This document shows, piece by piece, positions 1 through 7,288 of a stretch of DNA of 38,784 nt (the first letter of the stretch is position 1; each line of letters starts with the position of its first letter). The position numbers and the translations under genes are program-made. Under the pieces are notes generated by a model. The model was not told the DNA's origin. It did no database searches and saw nothing but the letters and a program-made list of their open reading frames with translations. The DNA lies in NCBI RefSeq assembly GCF_009916105.1, contig NZ_JAAAXQ010000025.1, forward strand, positions 1 to 38,784. Direction: 5' to 3'. This stretch comes from Streptomyces sp. GC420. GTDB taxonomy: Bacteria; Actinomycetota; Actinomycetes; Streptomycetales; Streptomycetaceae.

Positions 1-54
1 CCCTTACCCCGGGGCCCGGCACCCCGCACAGCCGAACCAGGTACGTTCGAAGGC

Positions 55-942
55 GTGGCTGGATTCAGGATCGGACGCGGCCGGGACAACCGCACTCGCA
101 CTCCGCAACACCCCCCGCGGCAACAGCCGTACGGACCGGGGCAGCAGGCCCCGCCGCCGTACGGCGGCCAGCAGTGGCGCGCGCCGGGAGGCGACGGGCA
201 CGGGGAGCCGGAGTACTTCGGTGACCCCTATCACCATGGCGCAGCGGCACCGGGCCCCGCGGCCCACTACGACAACAACCCCGGGCACACCCAGATGTTC
301 AGCGTCGGCGAGGCCCCGGACGCGTACGCCCCGGGTCCCCAGGACCCGTACAACCCCGGCCAGACCTACCGCGCCGGTGACGCCGCGGCACCCCCCGCCG
401 GGCCGCGCCTGTCCTGGAAGCAGCTGCTGACCGGCATCGTGCTGCGCCCCAACGCGACCTTCTTCCAGATGCGCGACTACCCGGTGTGGGGCCCCGCGCT
501 GATCGTCACGTTCCTCTACGGCATGCTGGCGATCTTCGGCTTCAACGAGGCGCGCGAAGACGCCATCAGCGCCACGCTGTCCACGGCCGTGCCGTACGTG
601 CTGACCACGGGTGCCGCCGTCGTCATCAGTGGACTGATCCTCGGCGCCGTCACCCACACCATGGCGCGCCAGCTCGGCGGCGACGGGGCCTGGCAGCCCA
701 CCGTCGGCCTCTCCATGCTGATCATGTGCATCACGGACGCCCCGCGTCTGCTGGTCGCCGTCTTCATGGGCGGCGACGCCTCCTTCGTCCAGCTCCTGGG
801 CTGGCTCTCCTGGGTGGCGGCGGGCTTCCTGTTCACCACGATGGTCAGCAAGTCGCACGACCTGCCGTGGCCGAAGGCCCTGGGCGCCTCGGCGATCCAG
901 CTGATCGCGCTTCTGTCGCTGATCAAGCTGGGCACGATCTGA
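55..942 (+). CDS. Yip1-family integral membrane protein
   Basis: The 295-residue product begins at a GTG. Residues 1 to about 115 are rich in Pro, Gly, Gln and Tyr and look disordered and cytoplasmic. From about residue 120 the segment PRLSWKQLLTGIVLRPNATF leads into roughly five hydrophobic spans to the C-terminus. This layout is typical of actinobacterial Yip1-domain proteins, which are multi-span membrane proteins of poorly known role. The gene sits alone on the plus strand and is followed within 10 bp by a very strong hairpin, so it is probably monocistronic. Family assignment is from the sequence pattern; the biochemical function is unknown. Confidence 0.8.
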   Translation: MAGFRIGRGRDNRTRTPQHPPRQQPYGPGQQAPPPYGGQQWRAPGGDGHGEPEYFGDPYHHGAAAPGPAAHYDNNPGHTQMFSVGEAPDAYAPGPQDPYNPGQTYRAGDAAAPPAGPRLSWKQLLTGIVLRPNATFFQMRDYPVWGPALIVTFLYGMLAIFGFNEAREDAISATLSTAVPYVLTTGAAVVISGLILGAVTHTMARQLGGDGAWQPTVGLSMLIMCITDAPRLLVAVFMGGDASFVQLLGWLSWVAAGFLFTTMVSKSHDLPWPKALGASAIQLIALLSLIKLGTI

Positions 943-951
943 GGCCGACGG

Positions 952-1004
952 GAACGCGGTACGGGGCCGGCGCGGACTCCTCGCGCCGGCCCCGTACCGC
1001 GTTC
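952..1004 (+). terminator. Strong intrinsic terminator hairpin after the Yip1 gene
   Basis: A perfect 23-bp inverted repeat (952-974 and 982-1004) surrounds a 7-nt loop and starts 10 bp after the Yip1 stop codon. There is no clear U-tract, as is common in Streptomyces. Confidence 0.85.
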
Positions 1005-1149
1005 GTTCCCGCTTCGCGATCTCGGTGGCGCCGCTCGCCGGGCGCCCTGCCCAGCGCCGTCCCGTACCTGCCCCGTCAGGCGTCGAGCACCTGCCCGCCC
1101 CTGCGGACCACGGGCCGCTCGGCACTCCAAGCGATGGCCCTCCGGTTCA

Positions 1150-1665
1150 TCACGATGCGGCCGGATATCGATACTGACCGACCTCGGGATCCGGCGGACC
1201 GTCCATTCCTAAGTCTTCACGCATGGCCTCCCGGAGATGCGCGTTCTCTCGCCAGAGGTCAGCACGAACCCGAAAGTACGCCTCACCTCTGACGTCGGGG
1301 TCCTCGATGAGCCCGTCTCGCATGCGAGTCAACGCGTCACACGCCCTCACAGCCAACTGAATGATCTCGGCCGAAGCGGTGAGTGACAGACTCTGCCGAA
1401 GCCGCCAAATGCCCGAGCCGTCCAGAGCCTGATGAAGGTCACCGTAGAGCCGGTCATCGGTCGAGCGATCAGGCTGGAGGACAACCGTCCGCATGTCGGA
1501 GTGCCCTCGACTGAGCGCCATGAGGAAGTCGGAGTACACGGCTCTACGCGTCTGAGCTCTCTCCCTCTCCTGGTCACGACGCCAACGGATGCGCTCGGCG
1601 ATCAATGCGGAACTCACACCGACTACGGCTCCAGCCAGGGTGCTCACCGGGGATATCCAGTCCAC
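1150..1665 (-). CDS. Hypothetical membrane-anchored protein
   Basis: A 171-residue product from a GTG start. Residues 5-25 form one hydrophobic span (STLAGAVVGVSSALIAERI), followed by a strongly basic stretch (RWRRDQERERAQTRR) and a soluble, mostly helical domain of about 130 residues. The topology suggests an N-terminal anchor with a cytoplasmic coiled or helical tail. The ribosome binding site is weak. It points away from its neighbours and no operon is evident. I do not recognise a named family. GC skew and codon use look normal, so it is likely a real gene. Confidence 0.65.
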   Translation of the reverse strand: MDWISPVSTLAGAVVGVSSALIAERIRWRRDQERERAQTRRAVYSDFLMALSRGHSDMRTVVLQPDRSTDDRLYGDLHQALDGSGIWRLRQSLSLTASAEIIQLAVRACDALTRMRDGLIEDPDVRGEAYFRVRADLWRENAHLREAMREDLGMDGPPDPEVGQYRYPAAS

Positions 1666-1734
1666 CGGGGTGTGCTACCCAGGTGACGGATACCTGCTAA
1701 CACTCGACAGCCGTCACGCGCCCCCGAAGAGGTG

Positions 1735-2256
1735 TCAGACCGCTTCCTTGTTCAGCTTGGCCTCTTCCCCCGACTTGTGTACCGGAGGCAACGCACTCCA
1801 CGGGAAGTTGATCCAGTCGTCCGTGCGCTTCCAGACGTACTCGCACTTCACCAGGCTCTGCGACTTCTCGTAGATGACGGCGCTGCGCACCTCGGCGACG
1901 TGATCGACGCAGAAGTCACGGACCAGCTTCAGCGTCTTGCCGGTGTCGGCCACGTCGTCGGCGATCAGCACCTTCTTCCGGGAGAAGTCGATCACGTTGG
2001 GCACGGGCGCCAGCATGACCGGCATCTCCAGGGTCGTGCCGACCCCGGTGTAGAACTCGACGTTCACCAGGTTGATGTTCTTGCAGTCCAGCGCGTACGC
2101 GAGCCCGCCCGCGACGAAGACCCCGCCACGCGCGATGCTGAGCACGATGTCGGGCTCGTAGCCGTCGTCGGCGACGCTCTGCGCCAGCTCGCGCACGGCG
2201 TGCCCGAACATCTCGTAGGTCAGGTTCTCCCGCCGGGCCTCACGTATCTCGCTCAT
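1735..2256 (-). CDS. Purine-type phosphoribosyltransferase
   Basis: A 173-residue type I phosphoribosyltransferase. The PRPP-binding loop is visible at about residues 96-109 (VLIADDVADTGKT), with the acidic pair and the ADTGKT turn characteristic of the fold. Upstream, SIARGGVFVAGGLA matches the conserved glycine-rich loop that precedes the active site. Such proteins transfer ribose-5-phosphate from PRPP to a nucleobase; the length and the C-terminal NFPWSA motif resemble xanthine/hypoxanthine-type enzymes, but the base specificity cannot be told here. It lies 10 bp downstream of dcd on the same strand, so the two are probably co-transcribed as a nucleotide-metabolism pair. Confidence 0.85.
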   Translation of the reverse strand: MSEIREARRENLTYEMFGHAVRELAQSVADDGYEPDIVLSIARGGVFVAGGLAYALDCKNINLVNVEFYTGVGTTLEMPVMLAPVPNVIDFSRKKVLIADDVADTGKTLKLVRDFCVDHVAEVRSAVIYEKSQSLVKCEYVWKRTDDWINFPWSALPPVHKSGEEAKLNKEAV

Positions 2257-2266
2257 GCGGCCGCCC

Positions 2267-2842
2267 TCACACCTGCGTCCGGTGGAAGTTGAGGTACGAG
2301 CGGGAGGCGGTCGGCCCCCGCTGCCCCTGGTAACGGGACCCGTACCGCTCGGAGCCGTACGGCGCCTCGGCCGGTGAGGACAGCCGGAACATGCACAGCT
2401 GCCCGATCTTCATCCCCGGCCAGAGCTTGATCGGCAGCGTCGCGAGGTTCGACAGTTCCAGCGTGACGTGCCCGGAGAACCCGGGGTCGATGAACCCGGC
2501 CGTGGAGTGCGTCACCAGTCCGAGCCGCCCGAGGGAACTCTTCCCCTCCAGCCTGCTCGCGAGGTCGTCGGGAAGGGTGATCACCTCGTACGTCGAGGCC
2601 AGCACGAACTCGCCCGGATGCAGGATGAACGCCTCGTCGCCGTCCGGCTCGACCAGCCGCGTCAGGTCCGCCTGCTCGACCGCCGGGTCGATGTGCGGAT
2701 AGCGGTGGTTCTCGAACACCCGGAAATAGCGATCGAGCCGCACGTCGATGCTCGACGGCTGCACCATCGACTCGTCGTACGGATCAATGCGTACCCGTCC
2801 TGCGTCGATCTCGGCCCGGATGTCCTTGTCTGAGAGAAGCAC
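2267..2842 (-). CDS. dcd: dCTP deaminase
   Basis: A 191-residue product from a GTG start ([19 protein letters not shown]). The family signature runs from about residue 101 ([20 protein letters not shown]) to [10 protein letters not shown], where E129 corresponds to the catalytic glutamate and the KSS-xx-R segment binds phosphate. The enzyme deaminates dCTP and supplies the dUMP/dTTP pathway. Whether it is monofunctional or also has dUTPase activity, as reported for some actinobacterial and archaeal homologues, cannot be decided from sequence inspection. Full length for the family. It is immediately upstream of the phosphoribosyltransferase gene, spacing 10 bp. Confidence 0.95.
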   Translation of the reverse strand: MLLSDKDIRAEIDAGRVRIDPYDESMVQPSSIDVRLDRYFRVFENHRYPHIDPAVEQADLTRLVEPDGDEAFILHPGEFVLASTYEVITLPDDLASRLEGKSSLGRLGLVTHSTAGFIDPGFSGHVTLELSNLATLPIKLWPGMKIGQLCMFRLSSPAEAPYGSERYGSRYQGQRGPTASRSYLNFHRTQV

Positions 2843-2920
2843 CCCCCGAGGATACGCAGGACGCGCGGACCGGCCCCAACCGGCCGTACCCCGCGCGCCC
2901 CGACGCCTGCGACTGTCTCC

Positions 2921-3085
2921 CTACCTCTTCTCCAACTCCACCGGCACAGCGTGCCTCAGCCGGGCGCAACGCGGGCAGCGGAGCAGCCGGCCTGGACCGA
3001 TCCGGGCGGCTCCGAGCTGCTGCATCGGGAACGAAGCGGTACTGAACACGTGCCCTTCGGCACAACGGACGACGGTGCGATCCAT
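2921..3085 (-). CDS. Small zinc-ribbon-like hypothetical protein
   Basis: A 54-residue protein starting MDRTVVRCAEGHVFST. It contains RCAEGH near the N-terminus and RCPRCARLRH further on, so one Cys/His pair and one CPRC knuckle could bind zinc. I chose the ATG at 3085 rather than the in-frame ATG at 3124 because an AAGGGA ribosome binding site lies just upstream of the former. No function is known to me. It lies upstream of dcd on the same strand with a gap of about 80 bp. Confidence 0.6.
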   Translation of the reverse strand: MDRTVVRCAEGHVFSTASFPMQQLGAARIGPGRLLRCPRCARLRHAVPVELEKR

Positions 3086-3238
3086 CAAGTCCCTTCCCCA
3101 TCCACGCGTGACGACAAAAGCCACATTAGGGGATCTCTAGGACGCCGCTCCACGCGGCACTCCGCCCCACCACCGTACGCCCCAACTCCCGCCCGGCGCA
3201 CCAGCATCCCTGTCCCGTAACCCACCCTTCACGCAACC

Positions 3239-3273
3239 CGAAGGCCCCTGGCCGAATACACCAGGGGCCTTCG
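3239..3273. terminator. Bidirectional-looking hairpin upstream of tRNA-Gly
   Basis: A perfect 13-bp inverted repeat (3239-3251 and 3261-3273) with a 9-nt loop. No plus-strand gene ends here, so it more likely stops leftward transcription or insulates the tRNA. Confidence 0.65.
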
Positions 3274-3322
3274 ATGGGGTACAGTGAGCGACGATGAGAT
3301 CGCCTTAGGGCGTCTTGATCAC

Positions 3323-3396
3323 GCGGGTGTAGTTTAATGGTAGAACATGAGCTTCCCAAGCTCAGAGCGCGGGTTCGATTCCCGTCACCCGCTCCA
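3323..3396 (+). tRNA. tRNA-Gly (anticodon CCC), intact
   Basis: A full cloverleaf can be folded. The 7-bp acceptor stem is GCGGGTG with CACCCGC. The D arm contains TTTAATGGTAGAA. The anticodon stem TGAGC/GCTCA encloses the loop TTCCCAA, giving anticodon CCC. The T arm is GCGGG-TTCGATT-CCCGT. The 3' CCA is encoded (3394-3396). This gene is the apparent insertion target for the elements to its right: its 3' half, from the anticodon loop through the terminator, is repeated four more times before 9700. Confidence 0.95.
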
Positions 3397-3401
3397 CGAC
3401 G

Positions 3402-3432
3402 AAGGCCCAGGTCACAGACCCGGGCCTTTCTT
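3402..3432 (+). terminator. tRNA-Gly terminator
   Basis: The arms AAGGCCCAGGT and ACCCGGGCCTT (one A-C mismatch) enclose a 5-nt loop and are followed by TTCTTG. The same hairpin travels with the att-like copies at about 6357 and 9650. Confidence 0.8.
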
Positions 3433-3478
3433 GCTGTCCAGACCTTTCAGGTCCTCGCACCAGATCGGTGCAGCCTTG

Positions 3479-3739
3479 TCAGGCCGCATCCTTCGCATGG
3501 TGCGCCGTGAAGCGGACGACGATCTCGCCACGCTCAGGGGCGAGGTGGATGTCCAGGTCGGATTCCATCGCCTGAGCCAGCCGGGACAGCAGCGGGAGCG
3601 TCGGGGTAGTGCCGCCCAGCTCTATACGTGAAATCCCGGGTTGGGTCATGCCTGCCCGACGAGCGAGCTCACTTTGAGAGATGCCAAGTTGCCGACGCCT
3701 CTCTCGCACTCCGTCAGCCAGTCGCTGCGCATAGTCCAC
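3479..3739 (-). CDS. XRE-family helix-turn-helix protein (antitoxin-like)
   Basis: An 86-residue protein. The HTH spans about residues 18-42 (LGISQSELARRAGMTQPGIS). The C-terminal part, AMESDLDIHLAPERGEIVVR, is the short beta-strand tail often seen in HigA-type antitoxins. It lies 9 bp after the 112-residue XRE gene and the HigB-like toxin gene on the same strand, so it probably belongs to the same transcript. Its tail LDIHLAP resembles VDVHLAP of the upstream XRE protein, suggesting the two are diverged paralogues. A 3'-less second copy of this gene lies at 9011-9132. Confidence 0.8.
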   Translation of the reverse strand: MDYAQRLADGVRERRRQLGISQSELARRAGMTQPGISRIELGGTTPTLPLLSRLAQAMESDLDIHLAPERGEIVVRFTAHHAKDAA

Positions 3740-3748
3740 CGCGCACCC

Positions 3749-4087
3749 CTACGCCGCGCGCCTGTCGAAGGACACGGCGGCGCCGCCCGACGGAGCCAGG
3801 TGCACGTCCACGCCGACCTCCAGGGCCGCAGCCAGCCGGGCCAGCAGATCCGAGGTGACCGGCAGCACTCCACCGACCTCAATGCTGTCGACCTCGTCGG
3901 CGGAAGTACCGAGCCGGCGCGCCAGGTCGTCCTGCGAAAGACCCAGTTCTGCACGCCGGTCGTAGACGAGCTGGCCGAGCGCCATGGCCAGCCGGATCTG
4001 CTCACGCTCCACCGCCACCTCGGGCGGCTCGGTGTACCCCTCGGCCAGCTGCCGCTCACGGGCCAGCTTCCAGCGTGCGTGGTTCAC
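3749..4087 (-). CDS. HigA-type XRE antitoxin
   Basis: A 112-residue protein with an N-terminal helical region (about 1-45) and an HTH at about residues 48-72 (LGLSQDDLARRLGTSADEVD). The C-terminus VDVHLAPSGGAAVSF is antitoxin-like. The start codon overlaps the stop of the preceding toxin gene by 4 bp (ATGA), the usual coupling in toxin-first HigBA operons. It should neutralise the toxin and, through the HTH, repress the operon. A near-identical copy without its toxin lies at 9142-9457 and lacks six residues (RERQLA). Confidence 0.85.
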   Translation of the reverse strand: MNHARWKLARERQLAEGYTEPPEVAVEREQIRLAMALGQLVYDRRAELGLSQDDLARRLGTSADEVDSIEVGGVLPVTSDLLARLAAALEVGVDVHLAPSGGAAVSFDRRAA

Positions 4088-4461
4088 CGCTCCTCCTCCT
4101 GTGCGTCACGACTGTACGTCTCGTGCGCAGCCGAATGCTCCGCCTCGCACAGCCGCTTGGCCTGCCTGGCCCGCTTCACCTCGGCGTCCTCACGCATCTT
4201 CGTCTTGCGGAAGACCGTCAGCAACACGATTCGCTGCTCGGGAGCGAGCCAGTACGAGATCCGCATGGCAGCGCCACTGAGACTAAAGCGCAGTTCCCGC
4301 ACGCCGTCACCCAGGTAACGGGAATGCGGCTCACCGAGCGTGGTCGGCCGCTCGGCCAGAAGCTCGACCTTCTCCTCGACCTGCCGATAGTGCTGCGGTG
4401 ACAGGTCGGCGAGCCATTGCCGCACCTCCGGCTCGATCTCGACCACGTACAGATCACCCAT
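4084..4461 (-). CDS. HigB/RelE-superfamily toxin
   Basis: A 125-residue protein. The family pattern is visible: VVEIEPEVRQWLADLS at the N-terminus, GDGVRELRFSL at about residues 51-61, then RISYWLAPEQRIVLLTVFRK and a basic tail TKMREDAEVKRARQAK. This is the layout of HigB-like mRNA interferases (Gp49-like group), which cleave mRNA on the ribosome. Complete length for the family. It is first in the operon with two XRE genes behind it. No Shine-Dalgarno is present; a -10-like TATACG is 9 nt from the ATG, so the message is probably leaderless or nearly so. Confidence 0.85.
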   Translation of the reverse strand: MGDLYVVEIEPEVRQWLADLSPQHYRQVEEKVELLAERPTTLGEPHSRYLGDGVRELRFSLSGAAMRISYWLAPEQRIVLLTVFRKTKMREDAEVKRARQAKRLCEAEHSAAHETYSRDAQEEER

Positions 4462-4494
4462 ACCAGAGATCGTATATCACGAGCATGGTATGGG
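4457..4494 (-). promoter_or_regulatory. Candidate operator and promoter of the HigBA-like operon
   Basis: A perfect 9-bp inverted repeat (CCCATACCA at 4457-4465 and TGGTATGGG at 4486-4494) spaced by 20 bp. The inner arm overlaps the toxin start codon. A minus-strand TATACG hexamer (4471-4476) lies inside the spacer. This is where an autoregulating antitoxin would be expected to bind. Confidence 0.6.
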
Positions 4495-4569
4495 CGGGTT
4501 ACCCAAGCAGCCCATGAGGGCACCCACCGAGACCGTCGCAGAGGCGACCACCACCGACGCGAACCGAAC

Positions 4570-4675
4570 GTGCCAGATCCGTGCCAGAAGGGACGGTGAA
4601 CCGCGGTCAACAGCGGCAAGCCGAGGACGCCACGACAACACATGAACCATGGCGTTCCCGCAGGTCAAAGGACAA
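4570..4675 (+). repeat. Conserved att-flank module, copy 1
   Basis: Two direct GTGCCAGA motifs (4570 and about 4581) are followed by a GAACCGCGGTCAAC stretch and by GCAGGTCA at about 4664. The same series appears about 120-130 bp ahead of the att-like repeats at 6309 and 9600. This would fit arm-type sites or the conserved end of a lost integrase region; that reading is inference. Confidence 0.55.
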
Positions 4676-4697
4676 TCATCAGCTGGCGGCCCGGTGA

Positions 4698-4756
4698 TTC
4701 CCAAGCCCAGAGCGCGGGTTCGATTCCCGTCACCCGCTCCACGACGAAGGCCCAGG
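4698..4756 (+). repeat. att-like copy of tRNA-Gly 3' half (copy 1)
   Basis: It matches tRNA-Gly from the anticodon loop through the CCA and into the terminator's first arm, with one change (AAGCCCAG for AAGCTCAG). Homology stops inside the terminator hairpin, so this copy has lost its right arm. It is in the same orientation as the tRNA and marks the end of the HigBA-containing unit. Confidence 0.9.
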
Positions 4757-4812
4757 CAGGCGCTTGCTCCTACCGTTCGACCGCGCTGGACGCACCATGG
4801 CCCCCTGATCCC

Positions 4813-5055
4813 CATGCCGACACTCAACCCCGCAGCACTTCGCGCAGCGGTCGTCCAAATCGCCCCTGCGCATCTGCCGGCACACCGGCCCCATACCGAT
4901 CGGCAACCCGACACTGATCGTCGTCCACCCCATCCAGCCCTCGCCGGACATACAGACACCGGGGCCCCGGCTTCACGGTCCTGACCCTCCGCGGCGGCAC
5001 GCACGCCGACCTCGTGGTGAATGCCATCACCAACGTGAAGGTCAGCTGTGCGCGA
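4813..5055 (+). pseudogene. Decayed coding remnant
   Basis: Protein-like pieces occur in different plus-strand frames: MPTLNPAALRAAVVQIAPAH from 4813, then GNPTLIVVHP near 4911, then PGFTVLTLRGGTHADLVVNA near 4967-5030. Read together they look like one short soluble protein broken by at least two frameshifts. I do not recognise the family. It lies directly after the first att-like copy, in the unit that carries VapBC. Confidence 0.35.
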
Positions 5056-5112
5056 GAGAACCTCTCCTGTCCGAACCGGCCACTGTCCCGGGTCGAAGCT
5101 GAAGGAACCGCA

Positions 5113-5523
5113 TCAGGCGATGTCGCGGATGTTGTGCTCGCTCAGGTCGGACGCGTGCCGGGCGATAGCACGGTAGTCGGCATCGTCGTGAAGGACAGCC
5201 AGGCCGTGATGGGCCGCGGTGGCAGCGATGATGAGGTCCACCGCCGATGCGCTGCGATGCTCCCCGGCCTGGGCCATGCGGTGTTGCACCGCGCCGATCC
5301 AGCGCCCCGCGTTCTTCGGCACCGACGCGTCGGGGTACAGGTCGGTGAACATCTCCACGATCTCGTCATACTCGCGCCTGCTCCGGGCGCTGTACAGAAA
5401 CTCGGCGCGCTGCGCGTAGCAGGATGCGATGGCCCCGGCATCAATCGCGTCGTACCAGGCGGATTGCAGTTTGCGATCGCGGAGCAGTCGGACCAAGCCG
5501 GAGGTGTCGAGCAGGTAGATCAC
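5113..5523 (-). CDS. vapC: VapC-type PIN-domain toxin
   Basis: A 136-residue PIN-domain RNase. The acidic active site is intact: D6 in VIYLLDTSGLVRLL, E41 in QRAEFLYSARS, D96 in SAVDLIIAATA, and D113/D114/D116 in LHDDADY. PIN toxins cleave RNA, often tRNA or rRNA, using Mg2+ held by these residues. I chose the GTG at 5523 because it overlaps the antitoxin stop codon as GTGA and because the PIN fold begins right there; the longer frame to 5577 would add 18 unrelated residues. It is coupled to the vapB-like gene upstream. Confidence 0.88.
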   Translation of the reverse strand: MIYLLDTSGLVRLLRDRKLQSAWYDAIDAGAIASCYAQRAEFLYSARSRREYDEIVEMFTDLYPDASVPKNAGRWIGAVQHRMAQAGEHRSASAVDLIIAATAAHHGLAVLHDDADYRAIARHASDLSEHNIRDIA

Positions 5524-5741
5524 CGGCTGTGCTTCTCCGCCCAGTGCAGGCGCTCGGCATCGTCGACGGCACCCCACTCACGCGCACGCTCGAAGTGGCG
5601 CCGGATGCGCACCGCGCGCTCCTGCTGCTCGGCATAGAAGTGCAGAGCGAGGTTGACCGCTTCCTTCTTGGTCCTGACCTTGGACAGAGCCATGGCGCGT
5701 TCCAGCGCATCGTCATCGATGTCGATCTGGGTAACAGACAT
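5520..5741 (-). CDS. vapB: VapB-type antitoxin
   Basis: A 73-residue protein. The N-terminus TQIDIDDDALERAMALSKVRTKKEAVNLAL is an antitoxin DNA-binding fold of the VapB type with the typical KKEAVN helix. The C-terminal half (AEQQERAVRIRRHFERAREW) is charged and would wrap the toxin. The ATG at 5741 is preceded by a GGAGG-rich ribosome binding site; the longer frame to 5819 has none. It overlaps vapC by 4 bp. Confidence 0.88.
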   Translation of the reverse strand: MSVTQIDIDDDALERAMALSKVRTKKEAVNLALHFYAEQQERAVRIRRHFERAREWGAVDDAERLHWAEKHSR

Positions 5742-5767
5742 GCCCCCGACCTCCCTCACAATGTTGG

Positions 5768-5786
5768 CTATGTACATAGAAGTATA
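5768..5786 (-). promoter_or_regulatory. vapBC -10 element and palindromic operator
   Basis: The minus strand carries a good -10 hexamer TATACT (5781-5786) followed at once by a perfect 12-bp palindrome CTATGTACATAG (5768-5779) covering the expected transcription start. Its place fits autorepression by the VapBC complex. No clear -35 is seen. Confidence 0.6.
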
Positions 5787-5875
5787 CGCCACCAACATCT
5801 GCCCGCGACGGCTCACCACGAGTCGAAGTCCACGGCCTGATCAAAGCCGACATACGGCACGCGGCCGCACCGGAG

Positions 5876-6215
5876 TCAGTAGGGCAGTCCAGCCATCGCG
5901 TCAGCGATCTGCCGACGCCCCTCCCGGCGGCGCTCACGACGCTCCTTGAACGCCAGGATCGGCAAGGCGCACGACCCGGTGACGACTGCCGGGCAGATAG
6001 GCCGACGGGATGTCACCGGAGTCCAACAGGCGGGCGACGAACGGACGGGACAGGCCCAGCAACTCGCCCGCCTCGGCCGGGGTCAACTCCGTTTCGGATG
6101 CCAGGACCGTCACCGCATGCCCGGCCGCCAGCTCACCCGCGGAAGCGATGAGGATCCGGACCAGTGCGGTCGCCCGTCGCCGCACCAGATGTGCACCAGA
6201 TCGGGCGGCGATCAC
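5876..6215 (-). pseudogene. Frameshifted excisionase/antitoxin-like HTH gene
   Basis: The frame from 6215 encodes LTPAEAGELLGLSRPFVARL followed by LDSGDIPSAYLPGSRHRVVR, the MerR/excisionase-like HTH found in many PIN-associated antitoxins of actinomycetes. It then runs off into GVQGAS and stops at 5934. One frame over, at 5960-5876, the expected tail continues: LAFKERRERRREGRRQIADAMAGLPY (in two parts, LAFKERRERRRE and GRRQIADAMAGLPY). A single indel near 5957 explains this. The first 15 or so codons come from the att-flank repeat, so the original 5' end also seems replaced. Confidence 0.65.
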
Positions 6216-6277
6216 CGGTCAACGGCGGTCACAGCGGAAGGCCAGAGCGTGCCTCGTTTCTGGCGTGCTCGCAGGTC
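6182..6277 (+). repeat. Conserved att-flank module, copy 2
   Basis: It contains GCACCAGAT (6182) and GTGCACCAGAT (6191), then GGCGATCACCGGTCAACGGC, and GCAGGTCAG at about 6270, ahead of the att-like copy at 6309. It is homologous to the modules at 4570, 8930 and 9472, and closest to the one at 8930. Confidence 0.55.
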
Positions 6278-6308
6278 AGAAGACGTGTCGACTGGAAACG
6301 GCCGGTGA

Positions 6309-6399
6309 TTCCCAAGCTCAGAGCGCGGGTTCGATTCCCGTCACCCGCTCCACGACGAAGGCCCAGGTCACAGACCCGGGCCTTTCTTGTTGTCCAGAC
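6309..6399 (+). repeat. att-like copy of tRNA-Gly 3' half plus terminator (copy 2)
   Basis: It matches 3353-3443 almost exactly, from the anticodon loop through the terminator hairpin and the TTCTTGxTGTCCAGACC tail, with one visible difference. This is the best conserved copy and marks the right end of the VapBC unit. Confidence 0.93.
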
Positions 6400-6902
6400 C
6401 GCGTCAAGCAAGGCACTCGGCGTCGCTCCCGCTCCGCCGGGCGCGCTCTCGGCTCCCCTGCGGGTGCCGCTCCTGCCTCCAGCCCGCTCCGCCCGCGCTG
6501 CGCCGACGCGCGTCCACAGGTGGATGGGGTCGATGGCCATAAGTCGATCACCGCATAGAGCGGCCTGCGGTCAAGGCAATGCCTCCGGCGGGGGATCGGT
6601 CGGCATCGGGATGGCGGGGGCGCCGTTCCCGGCCGCGGGTCCATATTGGCGTGCGCGGGGAGCTGTCATCCCGTCCGCCGTCAACCCAGGCAGAGCCGAG
6701 CAGACGCGGCCCCGGCGTCCAGGTCGTTCGTACAGTGGCGCGCTCCACCTGGACGCCAGGAACAACGCCCGCTCCACGGCGTGCGGCAGACCCGGCGGAC
6801 GGAATGGCAGCTGGGGTGGGTGGTGGGTTCTGAGGCCGCCGCCGACAGCGCGATAGGCTCACCGCCCGTATAGGCAGGGCTCAGAGCGGTAAGGGGGGAG
6901 CC
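6400..6902. other. Gene-free stretch with one inverted repeat
   Basis: I see no supportable gene here; the open frames are GC-driven and lack start signals. An 11-bp perfect inverted repeat (GGCGTCCAGGT at 6714-6724, ACCTGGACGCC at 6747-6757) with a 22-nt spacer could be a hairpin or protein site. Confidence 0.5.
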
Positions 6903-7259
6903 GTGCGGCTCACGGTGCCGGTGCACTGGTCGGACCTATGGGTGCCCGCTTCGATGATCGTCCTAAGCGTCAGCCTCGGCTTGGTGACTCGTCGGAGGCG
7001 GCACAGGCGGCAGACAGCAGTCAGGCGGGGCTCACGAACTCACTGGGAATGGCTGCCGTTCGTGTTCGGGGTGGCTACAGCGCTCGGAGAGCTCTCGCTC
7101 CTTCTTGACCTACCCGATCCCTGGACCACGATCATTGACGTGATTGCCCGTGCGTTCGCCCTTACCACTGTGTTCATGTTCTTCCGGGCAGTTTTCATCC
7201 TTTTCGTGCGCGGCGCTCGGCGGGTGTTTCGACGTCGAGGAGCGGACACCAGCAGCTGA
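6903..7259 (+). CDS. Small hypothetical membrane protein
   Basis: A 118-residue product from a GTG with a strong AAGGGGGGAG ribosome binding site. Hydrophobic spans are at about residues 15-29, 50-68 and 78-104, separated by an Arg-rich loop (TRRRRHRRQTAVRRGSR) and ended by a basic tail, which suggests two or three passes with positive loops inside. The family is unknown to me. It is the only intact-looking gene in the unit between the att-like copies at 6309 and 7523. Confidence 0.6.
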   Translation: MRLTVPVHWSDLWVPASMIVLSVSLGLVTRRRRHRRQTAVRRGSRTHWEWLPFVFGVATALGELSLLLDLPDPWTTIIDVIARAFALTTVFMFFRAVFILFVRGARRVFRRRGADTSS

Positions 7260-7288
7260 CAGCATCTGCCGCAGATGCTGGAACGTGG

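Noticed and set aside
4477..5004. Minus-strand frames containing GAGDGNRTRALxLGITG across the tRNA-like repeats (also near 6229, 7444, 9142)
   Set aside because: This peptide is a well-known translation artefact of the tRNA 3' half; the frames cross att-like repeats and have no other protein features.
6318..6644. Minus-strand frames ending VERVTGIEPAL (also 9609-9851)
   Set aside because: Another known artefact of translating the tRNA T-arm and terminator.
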